Part shown: piece by piece, positions 10,525-23,100 of the stretch
Numbering within the stretch: position 1 is the stretch's first letter
Layout of the letters: the number at the start of each line of letters is the position of its first letter
Source: Kwoniella bestiolae CBS 10118
Taxonomy: Eukaryota > Basidiomycota > Tremellomycetes > Tremellales > Cryptococcaceae
Reading direction: 5' to 3'
DNA: 64,000 nucleotides
Assembly: GCF_000512585.2 (NCBI RefSeq)
Contig: NC_089242.1
Location: 1,736,001 to 1,800,000 of the forward strand
Program-made: the position numbers and the translations under genes
Notes under the pieces: model-generated
The model's input: only the letters and a program-made list of their open reading frames with translations
Told to the model about the DNA's origin: nothing
Databases searched by the model: none

Positions 10525-12878
10525 TTATTCCTCATCATATCTCTCCCCTCTGACAGGTTCATCCTCAGCCATCATCTCCACCTCTGGCGCATGGCTCTCA
10601 GCGACAGGAGCGGTGTACCAATTTATGTTGATTCCTCCTGATAATCCGGCAATGTCCTTCGTACCCAGTGCTAAGACCTGTCATCCAATCGAAATCAGCA
10701 TTATTTCTCAGCGATGGCACCACTGCATTTGAAACTCACCTTCTCAGCCATATCTCTAGCAGGGTACGTGACTCTCATCCCACCATCCACGTTCTCCGTG
10801 ACACCTCCCTGTGATTCGTACCATTCCTGAACTGCTTTCCGTCCCTCATCCGATGTGATTCCTTCTCCTGAAACAGTGATCGTACGAGATCGATTGTCGA
10901 GTCGCATGGGACGAGGAGGCCCACCACGTCCTCTTCCTCTCCCTCTCGGTGTGTAACCTCGACCCCTAGATCCACCACGGGAGTAAGGTGAGAAACGGGC
11001 GGACGAGTTGATACCGAGTGTGTTTGCCTATACATATCCCCATCATCAGTATTACACACATGTCAGGAAGCTTCTACGGAACTCACTTTATCTCTCAAGG
11101 CCGATAATTGAGCACTCAGCTTCAACAATTCTGCCTGATCTTTCCCCTCGGTAGTTTCCATTCCATGTTTCGCCAGTTCCCTATCCAGCTTCTCTTTCTC
11201 TGTCAATTTAACTTCCATACTTTCCTCCTCCTTCTTTGGTGGGGGTTTATTGATCTCCTCCAATTCTTTACTTATCGCTTTCAATCTGCCCAATATCTGT
11301 ACCTTCTCCTCTTTACTTGCATTCTGTGTCTTGCTGAACAAGACTTTCTGTTCTGCCATGAGAGTCTCCTTCTTCGCTCTCTTCTCCGTCAACTCCAATT
11401 CTGCCAGAGTAGCCTTTAATCTACTTTCCGGTCCGGACAACTTCACTATGACATTCCCCTGTATCTCCTGTCCTTGACCACTCTCCAGCTTCTTCATATT
11501 AGCTAACAATTCCGAACTCTTCTCAAGGGCATCTTGACCTGCTGATCCTTTTCCAGGCAAAGGCTTGTGCCATAAGACTTTGACATGCCTTGATCCGAAC
11601 ACCGCTTGATCGGACTTCCAAGCTTGGAACGCCTGATAGTTGTTCTCGAAACTTATAAGAGCCCTCTTGGATTTACCTTCGATAGCTACGTTGGTGACTT
11701 CCCCAAACTGTTGGAAGTAATCTCGGATAGCTTGGACCGTGAGATTAGGCTGAGGTATATCCGTTATGACCAACGTCGTTATATCACGTGTAGAAGGGGG
11801 TCGATTCACTCCCATGTATTCATTTGGAATATCTTTGTGTTGGTGATGACGCTGACCAGGCTGGCCGGGCATCTGAGGGAAAGGGAACGGGAATGGGAAG
11901 GGCATTTGTTGGGGGAATGGCTGACCAGGACCAAAAGAATGTCCATTCCCATTCTGCTGATGTCCTCCCAACCCTCCTCCTCCTCCTCTTCCTCTCCCGC
12001 GTCCTCGACCCATACCTCTACCTCCTCCACCGGGGAAACCACCCATCATCTGTGGGGGGAATTGACCGGCGAACATCATGTCGGGTGTCGGCAGTATCAT
12101 ATCATCGGAGTGTTCGTATGGGCAATTAGCGCCTCGCATACAGAATCCTTTTTCTATACAATGCAGCCAGTCATTAGCTCCTCTCTAACAAAGCTAAGGA
12201 GAAGCAGACTTACCGTGATAATCGAAACATCTACCTCTACGTCTTTGACCAGGTTGGAAGTTCCCCTGTGAACCCTTTGACGAGTCTCCCATCTCCACAT
12301 CATTGTTGTGGACTAACGACTGTTCGGTCTGAGCAGGACGGACGGTAGATGGACCGGCTTCCGGCTCGGCGACGGCAGATACCTGTGGTCGATAGGAAGA
12401 TACGATTGCTGCAGCAGTGGGAGCGATTACTGGTGCGGGGTCAGGGAGGTAAGATCTGTTGGACAGCGTTTGGAAGAGTGTGTCGACGAATGTTTTTGAG
12501 TCTATCGACAGTAAGCCACATCAGCTCACGCAGGACTAATTTGTAGGGACGAAGCTTACTGTCTTCCAGGAAATCCTCCAACTCTCTTGAGATGAACTAT
12601 TGGTAAAATGAATGATCAGATCTCAATCAAGGATATCCAGTTCTATCTTACTTACGACTTTCCACTCATCCTCTGCCATAACCGCGTCATGCTTCAACAA
12701 AGCGATGATATAGTCTGACATGACGATTGGGTCTGCATCGCACCTGTTGGACGCTCGTTAGCATGGCAACGAGACGACTGAGAAGAAAGGAGGTTTGGTG
12801 ATTGACGTACAATGGCTCGATGGTCGTGACGAGCCAGGCCTTGAACTCGGCTGTATCTACAGCATCATTGAAGGGCAT
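10525..12878 (-). CDS. RBM26/RBM27-type RNA-binding protein (PWI-like, CCCH, RRM)
   Basis: Seven exons (12878..12811, 12743..12656, 12596..12560, 12501..12214, 12153..11087, 11027..10740, 10677..10525) give 662 residues with every junction in phase. The N-terminus (FKAWLVTTIEPLCDADPIV, then SDYIIALLKHD) is the PWI-like helical fold of RBM26/27. A classic C-x8-C-x5-C-x3-H zinc finger lies at residues 156-175. An Arg/Gly and Pro/Phe-rich stretch leads to an RRM at about 287-360 (LVITDIP as RNP2-like, KRALISF as RNP1). A Lys/Glu-rich coiled coil follows, then an RGG-type tail and a second small fold RTITVSGEG. Human RBM26/27 and fission yeast Rmn1 belong to nuclear RNA-surveillance complexes (PAXT/MTREC) that deliver polyadenylated RNA to the exosome. 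That role is inferred by homology. Confidence 0.85.
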
Positions 12879-13306
12879 CTTGCACCGGACTGACTCGATG
12901 GCAGTGAATGATCTCTGAGTTGTATGGGTGATGATGATATGGTATAAGTATGATATAACAATGTAGATGGATGGGGGATTATCGAAAACCAAAGTCAAGT
13001 TGAGGAGACACACCACTTGTGCCATGATTACATAAGCATTGAGAAGCAACATGGGGTACTCATATAAACCTAACCGTTTCACCAATTGATCGGTGTACTA
13101 ACCTAACCTTTGACTGTGACCCCAAGGGGGTCCTTTGGTCTGATCCAGGCACAACACGCGTTATTCATGAATTTCACCAAAATGTAAGATGCGATGAGCA
13201 TCATACTCGTATACATACTGCCATTCATCACCTTGATGTCTCATCAGTATCCAATCTGTATGAGTGCATGTCCACCTACTCTGCGCTGTCTTGATCGTAC
13301 CGAGCG
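12879..13306. promoter_or_regulatory. divergent promoter region, RBM26/27 gene and MFS transporter
   Basis: About 430 nt separate the two opposed start codons, so both promoters lie here. No canonical TATA box stands out. Confidence 0.4.
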
Positions 13307-15727
13307 ATGCCCCTCATACAGCGTCAAAACTCTCCTCTACCTAGACCTCTGACCGCCGAACCTTCTTGCTCCTCCACCACCCAAATTGAAAATATCCGAA
13401 CATCCTCGCCAGCCTATCTATCCCCTTCCTCCGGTACACCTACGCCCACCACTCCAACGCACAGCAAACACAGATCTCCGGTACCGTATATCAAACTCTT
13501 ACCGTTGCTTGTACAAAGATGCGCGGAAGGTCTGACCTATGCGATCGTCTTTCCCTATATCAATCAGATGATATTGGATATGGGAGTTGAGGAGAGATCG
13601 GTCGGTGTATGGTCTGCAATAGCTGTAAGGATCCCTCCTTCTTATCAAGCTGTGTTTCATTCGCTAAATCAAGTTGTGACAGGAATCGGCTATGATGGGG
13701 ACCGAAGCTATCTCTGCACCATTTTATGGACCGTTAGCGGACATATATGGGAGAAGACCGGTGTTGATTGCTCTTATGTCCATGTGGGGGGTTTTCGGAG
13801 TGGCTTTTGGATTTTGCAAGACCGTTTGGAGTACCATAATCTTGAGGGGTGCTCGTGAGTGACTATCGATATCCGACATTGGTGAAATGAAAACACGGTT
13901 CTAATTTGCTTGTAACGTTTGCAGTTGGGCTACTCGCAGGCTGTGGTGTTATATCGAGAACCATGGTGGGGGAATTATGTGACAAGTCAAATCGAATACA
14001 AGGTAAGCTCGTGACTATATGAGATATGCCAACTAGAATATCATGCCGACGTCGTCCTTGCAGGTTTTGCGGTGTTCTCGCCGGCACTGACAGTGGGAAT
14101 GACCTTGGCGTGGGTTGAGTCTTTTAAAATTTTTGGCAGAACCACACCAGAATTAGCTGATGTTCTCTTTATACAGGCCCGTGTTAGGTGGGTTTCTAGC
14201 CAATCCAACTGGCCGGATCTTGCCCACTTCATGGAGACTTTTTGCGGACTACCCTTATCTCCTTCCATCGCTCGTCACTGGTCTCTCCGCAGTAATAGCT
14301 GGTGTACTAGCCATTATCCTTCTGCCAGAGGTGAGTTCCGGATGACTGCTCATCCTTGAGCGTACATTTGGAGCTCATACCATTTACACCTACACTCGAC
14401 TGCGGTAGACTCTTCAGCGGTCGAAAAGCAATACAGCCTCGCATCGGGATCCAGAGAAAAGTTCGAACAGCGGTCTAAAGGGATTACTGAAGTACGAACC
14501 ATTTCAGAATGTCTTGTTGCTCTACGGAAGTAAGTCTTGCTTCTCGAGTATCCGTCCAATTCGCTATCAGCTAGCAGCTTCCTAAATTTGATAAAGAAGC
14601 TGAAATTTTGCGACATAGTGAACAACGCTGTGATGTTCTGCTGGGAAGCAATTTACCCATTGTTTGGATTTACAAGTAAGAACCTTGGTGGACTGGGCTT
14701 ATCGGTTAGTCAAAATATCTCGCTTCATCCATTGCCGCAGATCATCGGCACAGCCGTATGAACCCTACTTACCCGCTGAATGAGCAGACTCAAGCTCTCG
14801 GATTAGTGCTCGGTTTCTCAGCGGGCTTATCAATATTCATGACTATCTTTGTCTTTCCGTTATTGCACGGCTCGTTATCTGAATCAACATGTTTGAGATT
14901 ATGTACGTATAATTCCGGTTCCAGCTGTGTCTCGGAAAATCCTGGGTCCACATTGATCATCTTCAAATGTAACTCGCTTGCTTGATGACCTAAGCTGATT
15001 CAATCGTATCCGATAGGTTTAATATCGTACCCTGCAGCAATCGTGTTTTTCCCGATATTATGGGCGATGAGTTATCCCTATTCAGGAGATGATCTTCCGG
15101 TCTCAGTCTGGATCGTAATGTCTGTTCAAATGGTTTTAAGGAGAATAGGAGATTTCGCAACTACGTGAGTGAGCTCTGCTTGATCGAATCCAATGTCCGA
15201 GTCAGAAATCGGTTATCACAGAGTGCTGTTACTGAATAGTGTTTTCACTGATGGAACAACCGATGTAGTCAACTAGATACGTTAGTATTAGATTCGATAC
15301 CCGGTCCGGAACACCTCGCTTCTGCCAATGCCATAACCTTCAGTGTAGCCGTGAGTGACCCTTGCTCCTAGGACTCGGCAACTTTTCGAAGCAACCCCCA
15401 CTGATAATTGGTATATCCTTTATTGTATAGGCTGTAGGCCGAGCTTCCGGTCCATTCATAATCTCATGGTTCTTCTCCCTCTCCACCACGTTCGCATCAC
15501 CCTTCTCGGCCGGTCGACACCTCGTGTGGATCATCTTTATACTCATCTGCATTCCTTCATTGTACTTTGCCAATAGGCTTTTGAACGATATCGACAACGA
15601 AGTGAAGATAGAAAGAGAGGGGGAGGAAGAGAGATACGAGCTGCTGAATCATAATAGGGGGCAGGAAAGGGGGAGTAGCAGTATTGAGGTGCAGGGCGAA
15701 GATGCGATGAGATATAGAGTAGTATAG
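13307..15727 (+). CDS. major facilitator superfamily transporter (12 TM, 543 aa)
   Basis: Twelve exons can be joined in phase: 13307..13624, 13683..13854, 13925..14002, 14064..14109, 14177..14330, 14409..14529, 14619..14704, 14741..14755, 14788..14902, 15017..15164, 15269..15350, 15431..15727. The protein has a soluble Ser/Pro/Thr-rich N-terminus, then membrane segments. The loop between TM2 and TM3 carries the MFS motif GPLADIYGRRP at residues 122-132. Later segments include GLLAGCGVISRTMVGEL, LTVGMTLAPVLGG and NAVMFCWEAIYP, with a charged C-terminal tail. It most resembles the fungal ZIFL/YCR023C-like drug:proton antiporters. The substrate cannot be read from the sequence. Two introns are unusually short (36 and 32 nt) and flank a 15-nt exon, so this part should be checked against RNA. 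Confidence 0.85.
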
Positions 15728-18074
15728 GTCGGTATGAATTGGGAAGTGTTGTAGTGGATGGAATGTGATTGTATGATAATGCCACAATTGGCTTGATAGC
15801 ACCGACAAGCCGCGTGTCTGGGACGTGCAAATCTCCCTCCTCACCATATCAGGTAGAGTTTAAGGAGTTTGAAACTCGGTCATCTGGATATCCCAATCAT
15901 TACTGCCGACCGCCTGGTGATGGCATACGTCCGGAGAATGATTCGTTGCAATAAATCGTCTTCACCACTTCAGAACGGCCGGAGACGTTTCAGTCTGCAT
16001 AACATCCTTCGCAATCCCATATCCGATAAGTTTCGGATTTCGGACACGCAACTAGCCACTCCGAATCGAACTGCGTTTTTCCACACTCAAACACTTGAAG
16101 TACGTCCGAGAGGTGAAACTGATACCCCCGTTTCGACACTGTAAAATCCGCCTGTATCGGTACGTCATCAACTCACAATGGGATTTCGGTCATTTGGATC
16201 CGAGCTTGACTGCACTCTACAAAGGAGTGATTGTAACTGAGACATGGGGTGTAACGGACCTCATGGTATGGTGATGCAGTATGAAACATCTTGTCCAAGC
16301 CAGATGTCGCTGGGTCATTGTAAAATTTATGGGCCAAAGGATGTGACGATTGACATCAGTGGCTTTTTACCCTTTCTCCCTCTTTGGACGAAAAGGGCAG
16401 TGGCAGAAAATTTCCCTCGCATGCGCGTGCAGTATGCGTCAATTACACATGCTGCGCCTCCGAGTGTCTGTCGACTATCAAGTATGTACATGCTTATCCC
16501 CATGGCGTTGGGCGTTGCGGAGTCGGGGTCGGAGTGGATTGGAGTGCACTCCGCTGGTTATAGACATGATGATGGGTGTTTCACCTTGCCTCTGGCCTTG
16601 ACGCGGAGAAAGACCGGGTTGTCGGAGTGGATGTTTATTTGGTAAGTTGTGAAACATCTTCGGTCATCCCAGCCTGACTTCTCGATATACATCCGGACTG
16701 TGGTCCACTCGTGGTCAGACTGCGATGCAAGTTGTATTGTTGTCTGATACGTTGACCTGCATGTACGGTTAGCAAGACAATATGGCTTGGTCAAGGGATT
16801 GTACTGGCACTTGTGCAGATGACCGCGGTTGACCGTCGTATCTCTCCTCACCCGATCAGAGTGCGAGAATCCAGCACAGTCTGCTTCAGACGTACAACTC
16901 AGTCTCATAGGGGCACGAATCATATGAATGACAAAACAACGCCAAGAACAAAAAGGACCACGACACCATGTATGTTTTGAGATGTCTCGGACCAACACGT
17001 TCACAAGAATAATTACGAGACGAAACCAAAGAGACAAAAAATCCTCAGCAGATGGAGGGATACTCAGGTCCCGTCCCTTTGTGTCACCTCGCGCAAAGTG
17101 GGATGAGCCCGGGCATTATAAATGCGGTAACTTTAAAGACTAAGGGTAAGTACCGACACGGGACAGACAAAGGAAGGAACGGGAAGACAGAATAACGTCA
17201 TTTCACCTTTACAAGCAACTTGCACGCGCGTTCGACATGATGGATGCACTGAAGAAAGAACATGAGGAATGGAGGATGAAGATTCGCTTTGAGCGATGCT
17301 GGCATGATTAGTCTACACCTCAGCCAGCTCGGCTCTTGAGTATCAGATCTCAAGGCTTGTGCAGCCTTCTTTGATATGGCCTTGAGAGGTGTATGCCATC
17401 TCTGATACTGGCAAAAGAGATCTCACGATTCCTTCAATACTAGTAGAAAGCAAATTCCTTTCGGGCAATTCTCCTGTCTCATTCCCCCTGTTTTGTTCCT
17501 GTGACCCTGAGCCGTTCCGCAAGATACGGAAGCCGACGATCGACCCGAGCGATGTCTTCCGTAAATGCATCTTTTCTTCCACTATGCCCAAAGGTCGCTT
17601 ATGGCACATCAAGGGATCGGTTTGGATGCGAGATACATACCGACGTCCTGATCCCCCGTGGTTACGTACGGCCGGAAATTCCTTATCTGTTTCAAAAGGA
17701 TACGCCCTCTCTGACCCCTTCATTGTCTTTGGGAGTGAGCTGACCATCGGGCCTTCACATGCTTAATAATGTGACTATTAGTTAGTCCGAGGGTGTGATC
17801 AGTTCCCGTCTTCATGAATATTATGTTATATATTAAAGAGAGAAGAGCAATCAAACGATTGTTCGCATCCCTTATCTTACCAATCGTTAACTACAATCAA
17901 CAATCGATTGAATAAATTTGCACGCATAACACATATATAGGTTGTCGTATACCTGGTACAAATTCAACATCCCTCTTGGTATACGACACGACATATACGA
18001 CCCAACTTGAACTAGACTCACCCATCTTTCGCTTCGACAACTCGCTCTTCTCTACTACCAAATCCACCACCATC
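15728..18074. other. 2.3 kb stretch without a supported gene
   Basis: Several open frames of 60-134 codons exist on both strands, including two fully overlapping opposed ones at about 17343-17766, but none shows recognisable domains or convincing splice structure. The stretch contains a 12-bp perfect palindrome (GGAGTGCACTCC, 16541-16552) and two loosely similar TCGGTCATYTGGAT segments near 15880 and 16187. It may be a regulatory region, a noncoding RNA locus or decayed genes. The last 300 nt are AT-rich leader of the next gene. Confidence 0.4.
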
Positions 18075-19404
18075 ATGCCAGGTCGATTCCTGCTCAAACG
18101 CGCGCACTCATCGTTCCATTTCCCACATCTCCTTCAACATCCCAAGCAAGGTGAGTCACTATCACATCATACAATACTGGGAAGAGCAGGACGAGTACTG
18201 ATAATGCCTTTGACCTTTTGTGTAGAGGAAGGACCCACCTGCTCGACCGCATCCTCATCCTCCCAACCTAGCAGATCATTATCAGACAGCTGCCTAGGTA
18301 CACCCAAAATAGAATGTACGACTGGTCCCACGGTCTTACGAAGCGCCATCAACCCCAAGCGGAAGGAAAGACAATCCCGAAGAGATAGAAATGTCAATTC
18401 GTTGAGACTCGACACGTTAAGGTTGGTCCAGGCCGAAGAGGAGTTTGAGGAGGAGAACGGTGAGTATCAGTATAGCTCGACTCCACTCAAACCCCAACCT
18501 TTCCTTCATTGGAGTAATATTTTGACTGATACGGTATTCATCAGACCTAGAAATCCCTTTCGAACTCGACGAGACCATCCCAACCTCATGCGGCAGTATA
18601 ACTTCCCCCGCACATTCATTATTGACCACTCCCACGTTTCCCGGTTCACCTACCGTCGGCTCCCCCCTCGAGTTTTTGACTTCGTGCGAATGCGAGGATG
18701 AATGCATCGACCCGTCCCTATGCAATTCCTCGCTATTCTCCTACGGATCGTCATTCAGGAACTCGTCGTCCGTACATCAAAGAAACAAAATCAGCTTTAT
18801 CAATACACCTCGTTCTACCTCTGGTTCGTACTTTGGATTGGAAGATGGGCAGGAAGATCAATGTAGTTGGGCATCATCACCCCAATTTCTCAGTTTCTCA
18901 AATCATCATTCAGCCACCGCCACCTCGTCAAGGAGGGAGAGCATCGACTCGACCTTTGATTTCAACGACGAAGTAGTATTAAAACAAGACGAAGGAAACG
19001 ATCTATCAACTATTCTGAGTGGATGCGGATCATTGATAGACGACCACTCCGACCCGTTCCTACACTCCACAAATTATGGCAAGTCGTTCTCGCCCATGCC
19101 AACTCCGAATTCTTACAACCAGAGTCAGAGTCAGAAGCACTACTCATCATGTGCCTTCCTGCACGAACGAGCCAAACGAATGAACATCCACCAAAACCCC
19201 AATTCACCCACCGGCACCGGTACCTCGCCCATCCACTCGCCCCGATCCGACGAGAATACAATAAAGAGTGTGGGTTTCAAGCCCTCCCCGCCGCAGCTGA
19301 TCCAGAGGATGGTGGTGGAACAATCAAAATCTCATGGCGGGAAGGTACACGTCCAATCGCAGTTGCGTATCAGCAAACTGAGCACCATCTTGGAGTCGGA
19401 CTAG
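18075..19404 (+). CDS. Ser-rich protein of unknown function (389 aa)
   Basis: Three exons (18075..18150, 18226..18459, 18545..19404) join in phase 1 at both junctions. The start at 18075 follows an AT-rich, Thr/Ser-poor leader and gives the basic N-terminus MPGRFLLKRAHSSFHF. Later parts are Ser/Thr/Pro-rich and largely disordered, with a basic patch KRKERQSRRDRN, an acidic cluster EEEFEEEN, a Cys-rich short stretch CECEDECIDPSLC and a C-terminal segment PQLIQRMVVEQ ending in LSTILESD. No domain is recognised. The disordered, phospho-site-rich make-up fits a regulatory protein. It is convergent with the large membrane-protein gene. Confidence 0.7.
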
Positions 19405-20124
19405 GCGCAAACGCAAACACAAATATAAAAACATAGATAGAATGGATTTCACGATGATGATGATAATGACAATGATGATTTTGTACCTCTTCGAAGTTGT
19501 ATAGTATAGGTAACGAACGTTGTATGAAATATACTTATAAAAAGATGTTGAAATGCATAGTACTTCACACCACAGATATGCTACCTGGAGCCCGAGCATC
19601 TGAATGTATATGACTTTCAATCTTCATACTCATTTTCATCGATCTACTATATATATACCTATCAAATTACCAATATTATGTATTAGCAAAAAAGCACATA
19701 AGGTCATGAAGTTTCGTTAAGCCAAGTCGAGTCATATGAGATACCATCGTTAATCCAATATTCTATTCCATCTCCATTCACTTCCCACTTTCCCAGTTGA
19801 ACATCTCCCCGAATCTGCATGAGCATCAATGATCTACCGCCCACTCCATACTATTCCATCAGCTGTGTATGTTTATGTTTATATTTTGTCTTGATCCGTT
19901 TTATTCGATTGTGTTCGATAATTGTGTTTACGTCTACGATTATGATTATTTCATTGATACTTGGCATTGTCGTTCCGTTCATCCTTGTCTCTTGATATAT
20001 GTAGTCGTCAATTCCCATCCATATTTTATACACAATTCGTTTCTTCTTTCTTCCTAGGATTATACACATCTAAACAAGTCGATAGTGCCGATTCGATACC
20101 AGCCTGTGTACAGTATCGTACCTT
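19405..20124. other. convergent 3' region, AT-rich
   Basis: About 720 nt between two convergent genes with ATGATGATGATAATG-like simple sequence near 19452 and long T-rich stretches at 19870-19960. No coding exon supported. Confidence 0.4.
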
Positions 20125-23100
20125 TCAATTCGGCGTCTTCTCATCAATCGCAAAAGGTAAACCCAATCCCAAACCCGTACCTCTCCTAGATCTAGGTGTG
20201 ATCTTACCTGCAACATCCCATATCATCAGCAATCAGCCCAGCTTCTACCCCCTTCAGCCGACATGGCTAGACGACAGGACGGAACGAGAACGAGAGATAT
20301 CCAACTCACCATGATCCAATACCTCCTCCTGTTCCCCTTGCCGCTTCTCTTCATCATCCATCCTCGAATACCTCGACTCGCTACTCAGAACAGTCCCGCT
20401 CCGAGCCCTTCGTATAAATTGTCCCGAAGCATTCGCAGCGTTCTGGACGCTCTCCCTCAAAAGGGTGATACTACTTGACCTGGTCCTTCTCAACGAATCC
20501 TTCGAGGGGGAAATACTCGTGGTATATGCTCGGTTCCTCTTGGTGAAGGAAGAAGATCTAGAGTTATTGCTACTCCCATTCGAGTGGTTGTGGCTACTAC
20601 TACCGTGCGAAATGGTCGATTGACTTCTATTCCTATTTCGTGAAATAACCGAAGTCCTAGGCGAAGGATTACTTGAATTGGTGAGTAATCCTGTGGACTC
20701 GTCATCCCCCTCTCCAGAGCCAGAATCGGGAGATCCCCTCCCTTCTTTCTCTTTTACGCCAAATTCACTTAACCCTGCTACGGTTGTCGCAGGTTTATAG
20801 GCGCTCGGCGGTGGTGCTGCCTGATGAGATTCAGCAGGGTTCTGAGGTAATTTGTGGATACCCTCCGCTACGGACCGAGTCTTTTCTGTCTGGGGTGTGT
20901 TCCCCTCGTAGGGCGTGTAGAAGAGATCAGTAGCGGAGCTCGACGCGGCGGTATTGGCTCGAGAGGGTGTGGGATGCATATTATACCTTCTATCCCCTCC
21001 GGGAAGGTTGAGAGGGGTAGTACTATTCAGATCGATAAGCGTGGTAGATTCCGGTCTGGCGGGTTTCTTCTCCGGGGTAGTAGTGATACTAGGTAGATCT
21101 TTACCTTCCACAAATCCATCTATAAATTCTCCGGTCGATATTGGTTTTTTAACCTTTCTGGCATTATTAACCTTCGGCTTAGGCTCAGGTTCGGATGAGC
21201 TGATAGCCACGGTCCTAATTGCCAGTTCTATATCCGATGTGTTTCCGTTAACCTGCGAGGCGGATCTAGACTGCATCCTACCCCAAGGTATCTCCGATTG
21301 ATACAAGAACGAGTTCAGTCTCCCCGTACCATCGGTACCCCGTCTGATCATGCACAGTTCGAAGGCATCCTGTATTCGAGATCTCGTACGTTCCCTCCAA
21401 GCCCAGTCGAACTCGTTCTCCTGGTCTACCCATGATTTCTGGGGCGAGCTTGTGGTAGATGGATCTCGAGGTTGAAGGGACGATTTCGGTTTACGCGGGG
21501 TGGTAGGTGGTCCAGTAGACACCTTCTTCTTTCTGGAGAATCGATGTCCCACCAATCCACCTAGAGGTCTACCAGAATGAACCCATAATCCTATAGCCGA
21601 TGCTATGACCACTACTAATCGAATCGCAATCCATATAGTGAAGGTCAACAGAACCCCTTCGGCGTAGCTGGTTAATTCTCCCGGTGAGTCCGATTTGAAG
21701 AAATTCGAATCTCGTAGAGAGGTCTCGTCGACCGCTCCTCCATATGGCGCTTGGACGTCAGCAGCAGGTGCCCAGAAACCTATCAGGACGACTACTGCGA
21801 TCGCCGCTCGAGGAAGTAGGGGGAGTAATCCTGGAAGAAGTTGTATAAGAGCATAGCATGTTTCCGGTATCATATCGCGTGAATAGGGTGTACCGAGTGG
21901 TGAAGTTCGGATGTGGAGTAAGAACGTGAAATGGTTGAAGGAAATTAGGGAGAGATGTAGACAGGCTGGTAGAGATAGGTAAATGGGTTCTACCGCTGGT
22001 CGAGCTGTGACGAGAGATGATATTCTTCAGTTCACCGTATATGAAAAAGAGCAAAGTAAAAATCACTCACGTAACCTCCATCTCCTCCAAAATTCGTAGC
22101 CCACTTCCCATCCAAGCCAGATGGCCAGAGTAGATATAGCCCAAAGGACAGCATATGCCGCAGTAGCAAATTGCCAGCTTTTCGAGCTATTTGTGTCGAA
22201 CGATGGATGTGTTGTGCATCTAAGTTTGTCAAATCAGCTTTCATCCATCTTGAAATCCACAACTTGGCTATACTCACTGTACTAGAATATAGATTACATT
22301 CACATCGAAGAACTGGCAGAAAGTTACAAAATCAGCATGCCAGTAACCAACAGAAAGGGGTATAAACCAATCAGAAGAGACACTCACCAAGCTCAAAAGC
22401 CCATTGATCAACCAAGCTGCCCAAAGACCTAACCAAGCCAACCTCTGACCCCATCCTCTTCTTCTCACTATACCAAGGTTCAACTCTTTCTTCTTGAACC
22501 GCGGGATCTCGACCAATTCACTCCCCGGTCCAGGTGGAAGTCCATCAGCACCACTTCGAGGTGCATATATCGGGACGGGGGTGGCCTGCCTGGATATAGT
22601 CGAAGGATCGGGCGATTGATTACGTCCGGCAATGGGCGAAGAAGAGGAGACTGCGAATCTGGGCTTTGACCAGAAGGGAGTCAAGGGCGTTGCAGGGGCT
22701 GGTCTGAGATAGGTCGTTGAGTTGGTAGTGATAGGTTCGACGGGGACTGTTTTAAGTGGGAGCGAAGTGGGGAATGGTTTGGCGGTTTCGGGTGGTGAGG
22801 GTGGGATGGAGACTATCACTGGATTGGGTTGACCGATGTTATCTGAAGATGATTTTGGGGTGATCTTCAATTTAGCAAGAGAAGAACGTGATGCTATTCG
22901 AGCTGATTCGAATGCAAAAGCTAACAGTATCAGCGATAGTCCCTTCAATGGATGCAACGCACGCTACATTTGACATCCACTCAGTTCAGTTTGAAAATGC
23001 TTCGACTCACGTATGATACCGCCAGGACCTATAAATCCCCTTCGCGGAGTCTGTTTCCTCCCCTGTGAGCCGAATGGCCTTTCGCCCTCATCTCTTTCTT

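Noticed and set aside
17343..17766. Two opposed open frames of 134 and 125 codons
   Set aside because: They overlap almost completely, neither has recognisable domains, a signal peptide or splice structure, and codon use gives no preference.
22921..22957. An apparent transmembrane start (HPLKGLSLILLAF) of a separate protein or exon
   Set aside because: It cannot be joined in phase to the upstream exon. The intron 23010-22921 with a CTGATAC branch point removes it and keeps frame.
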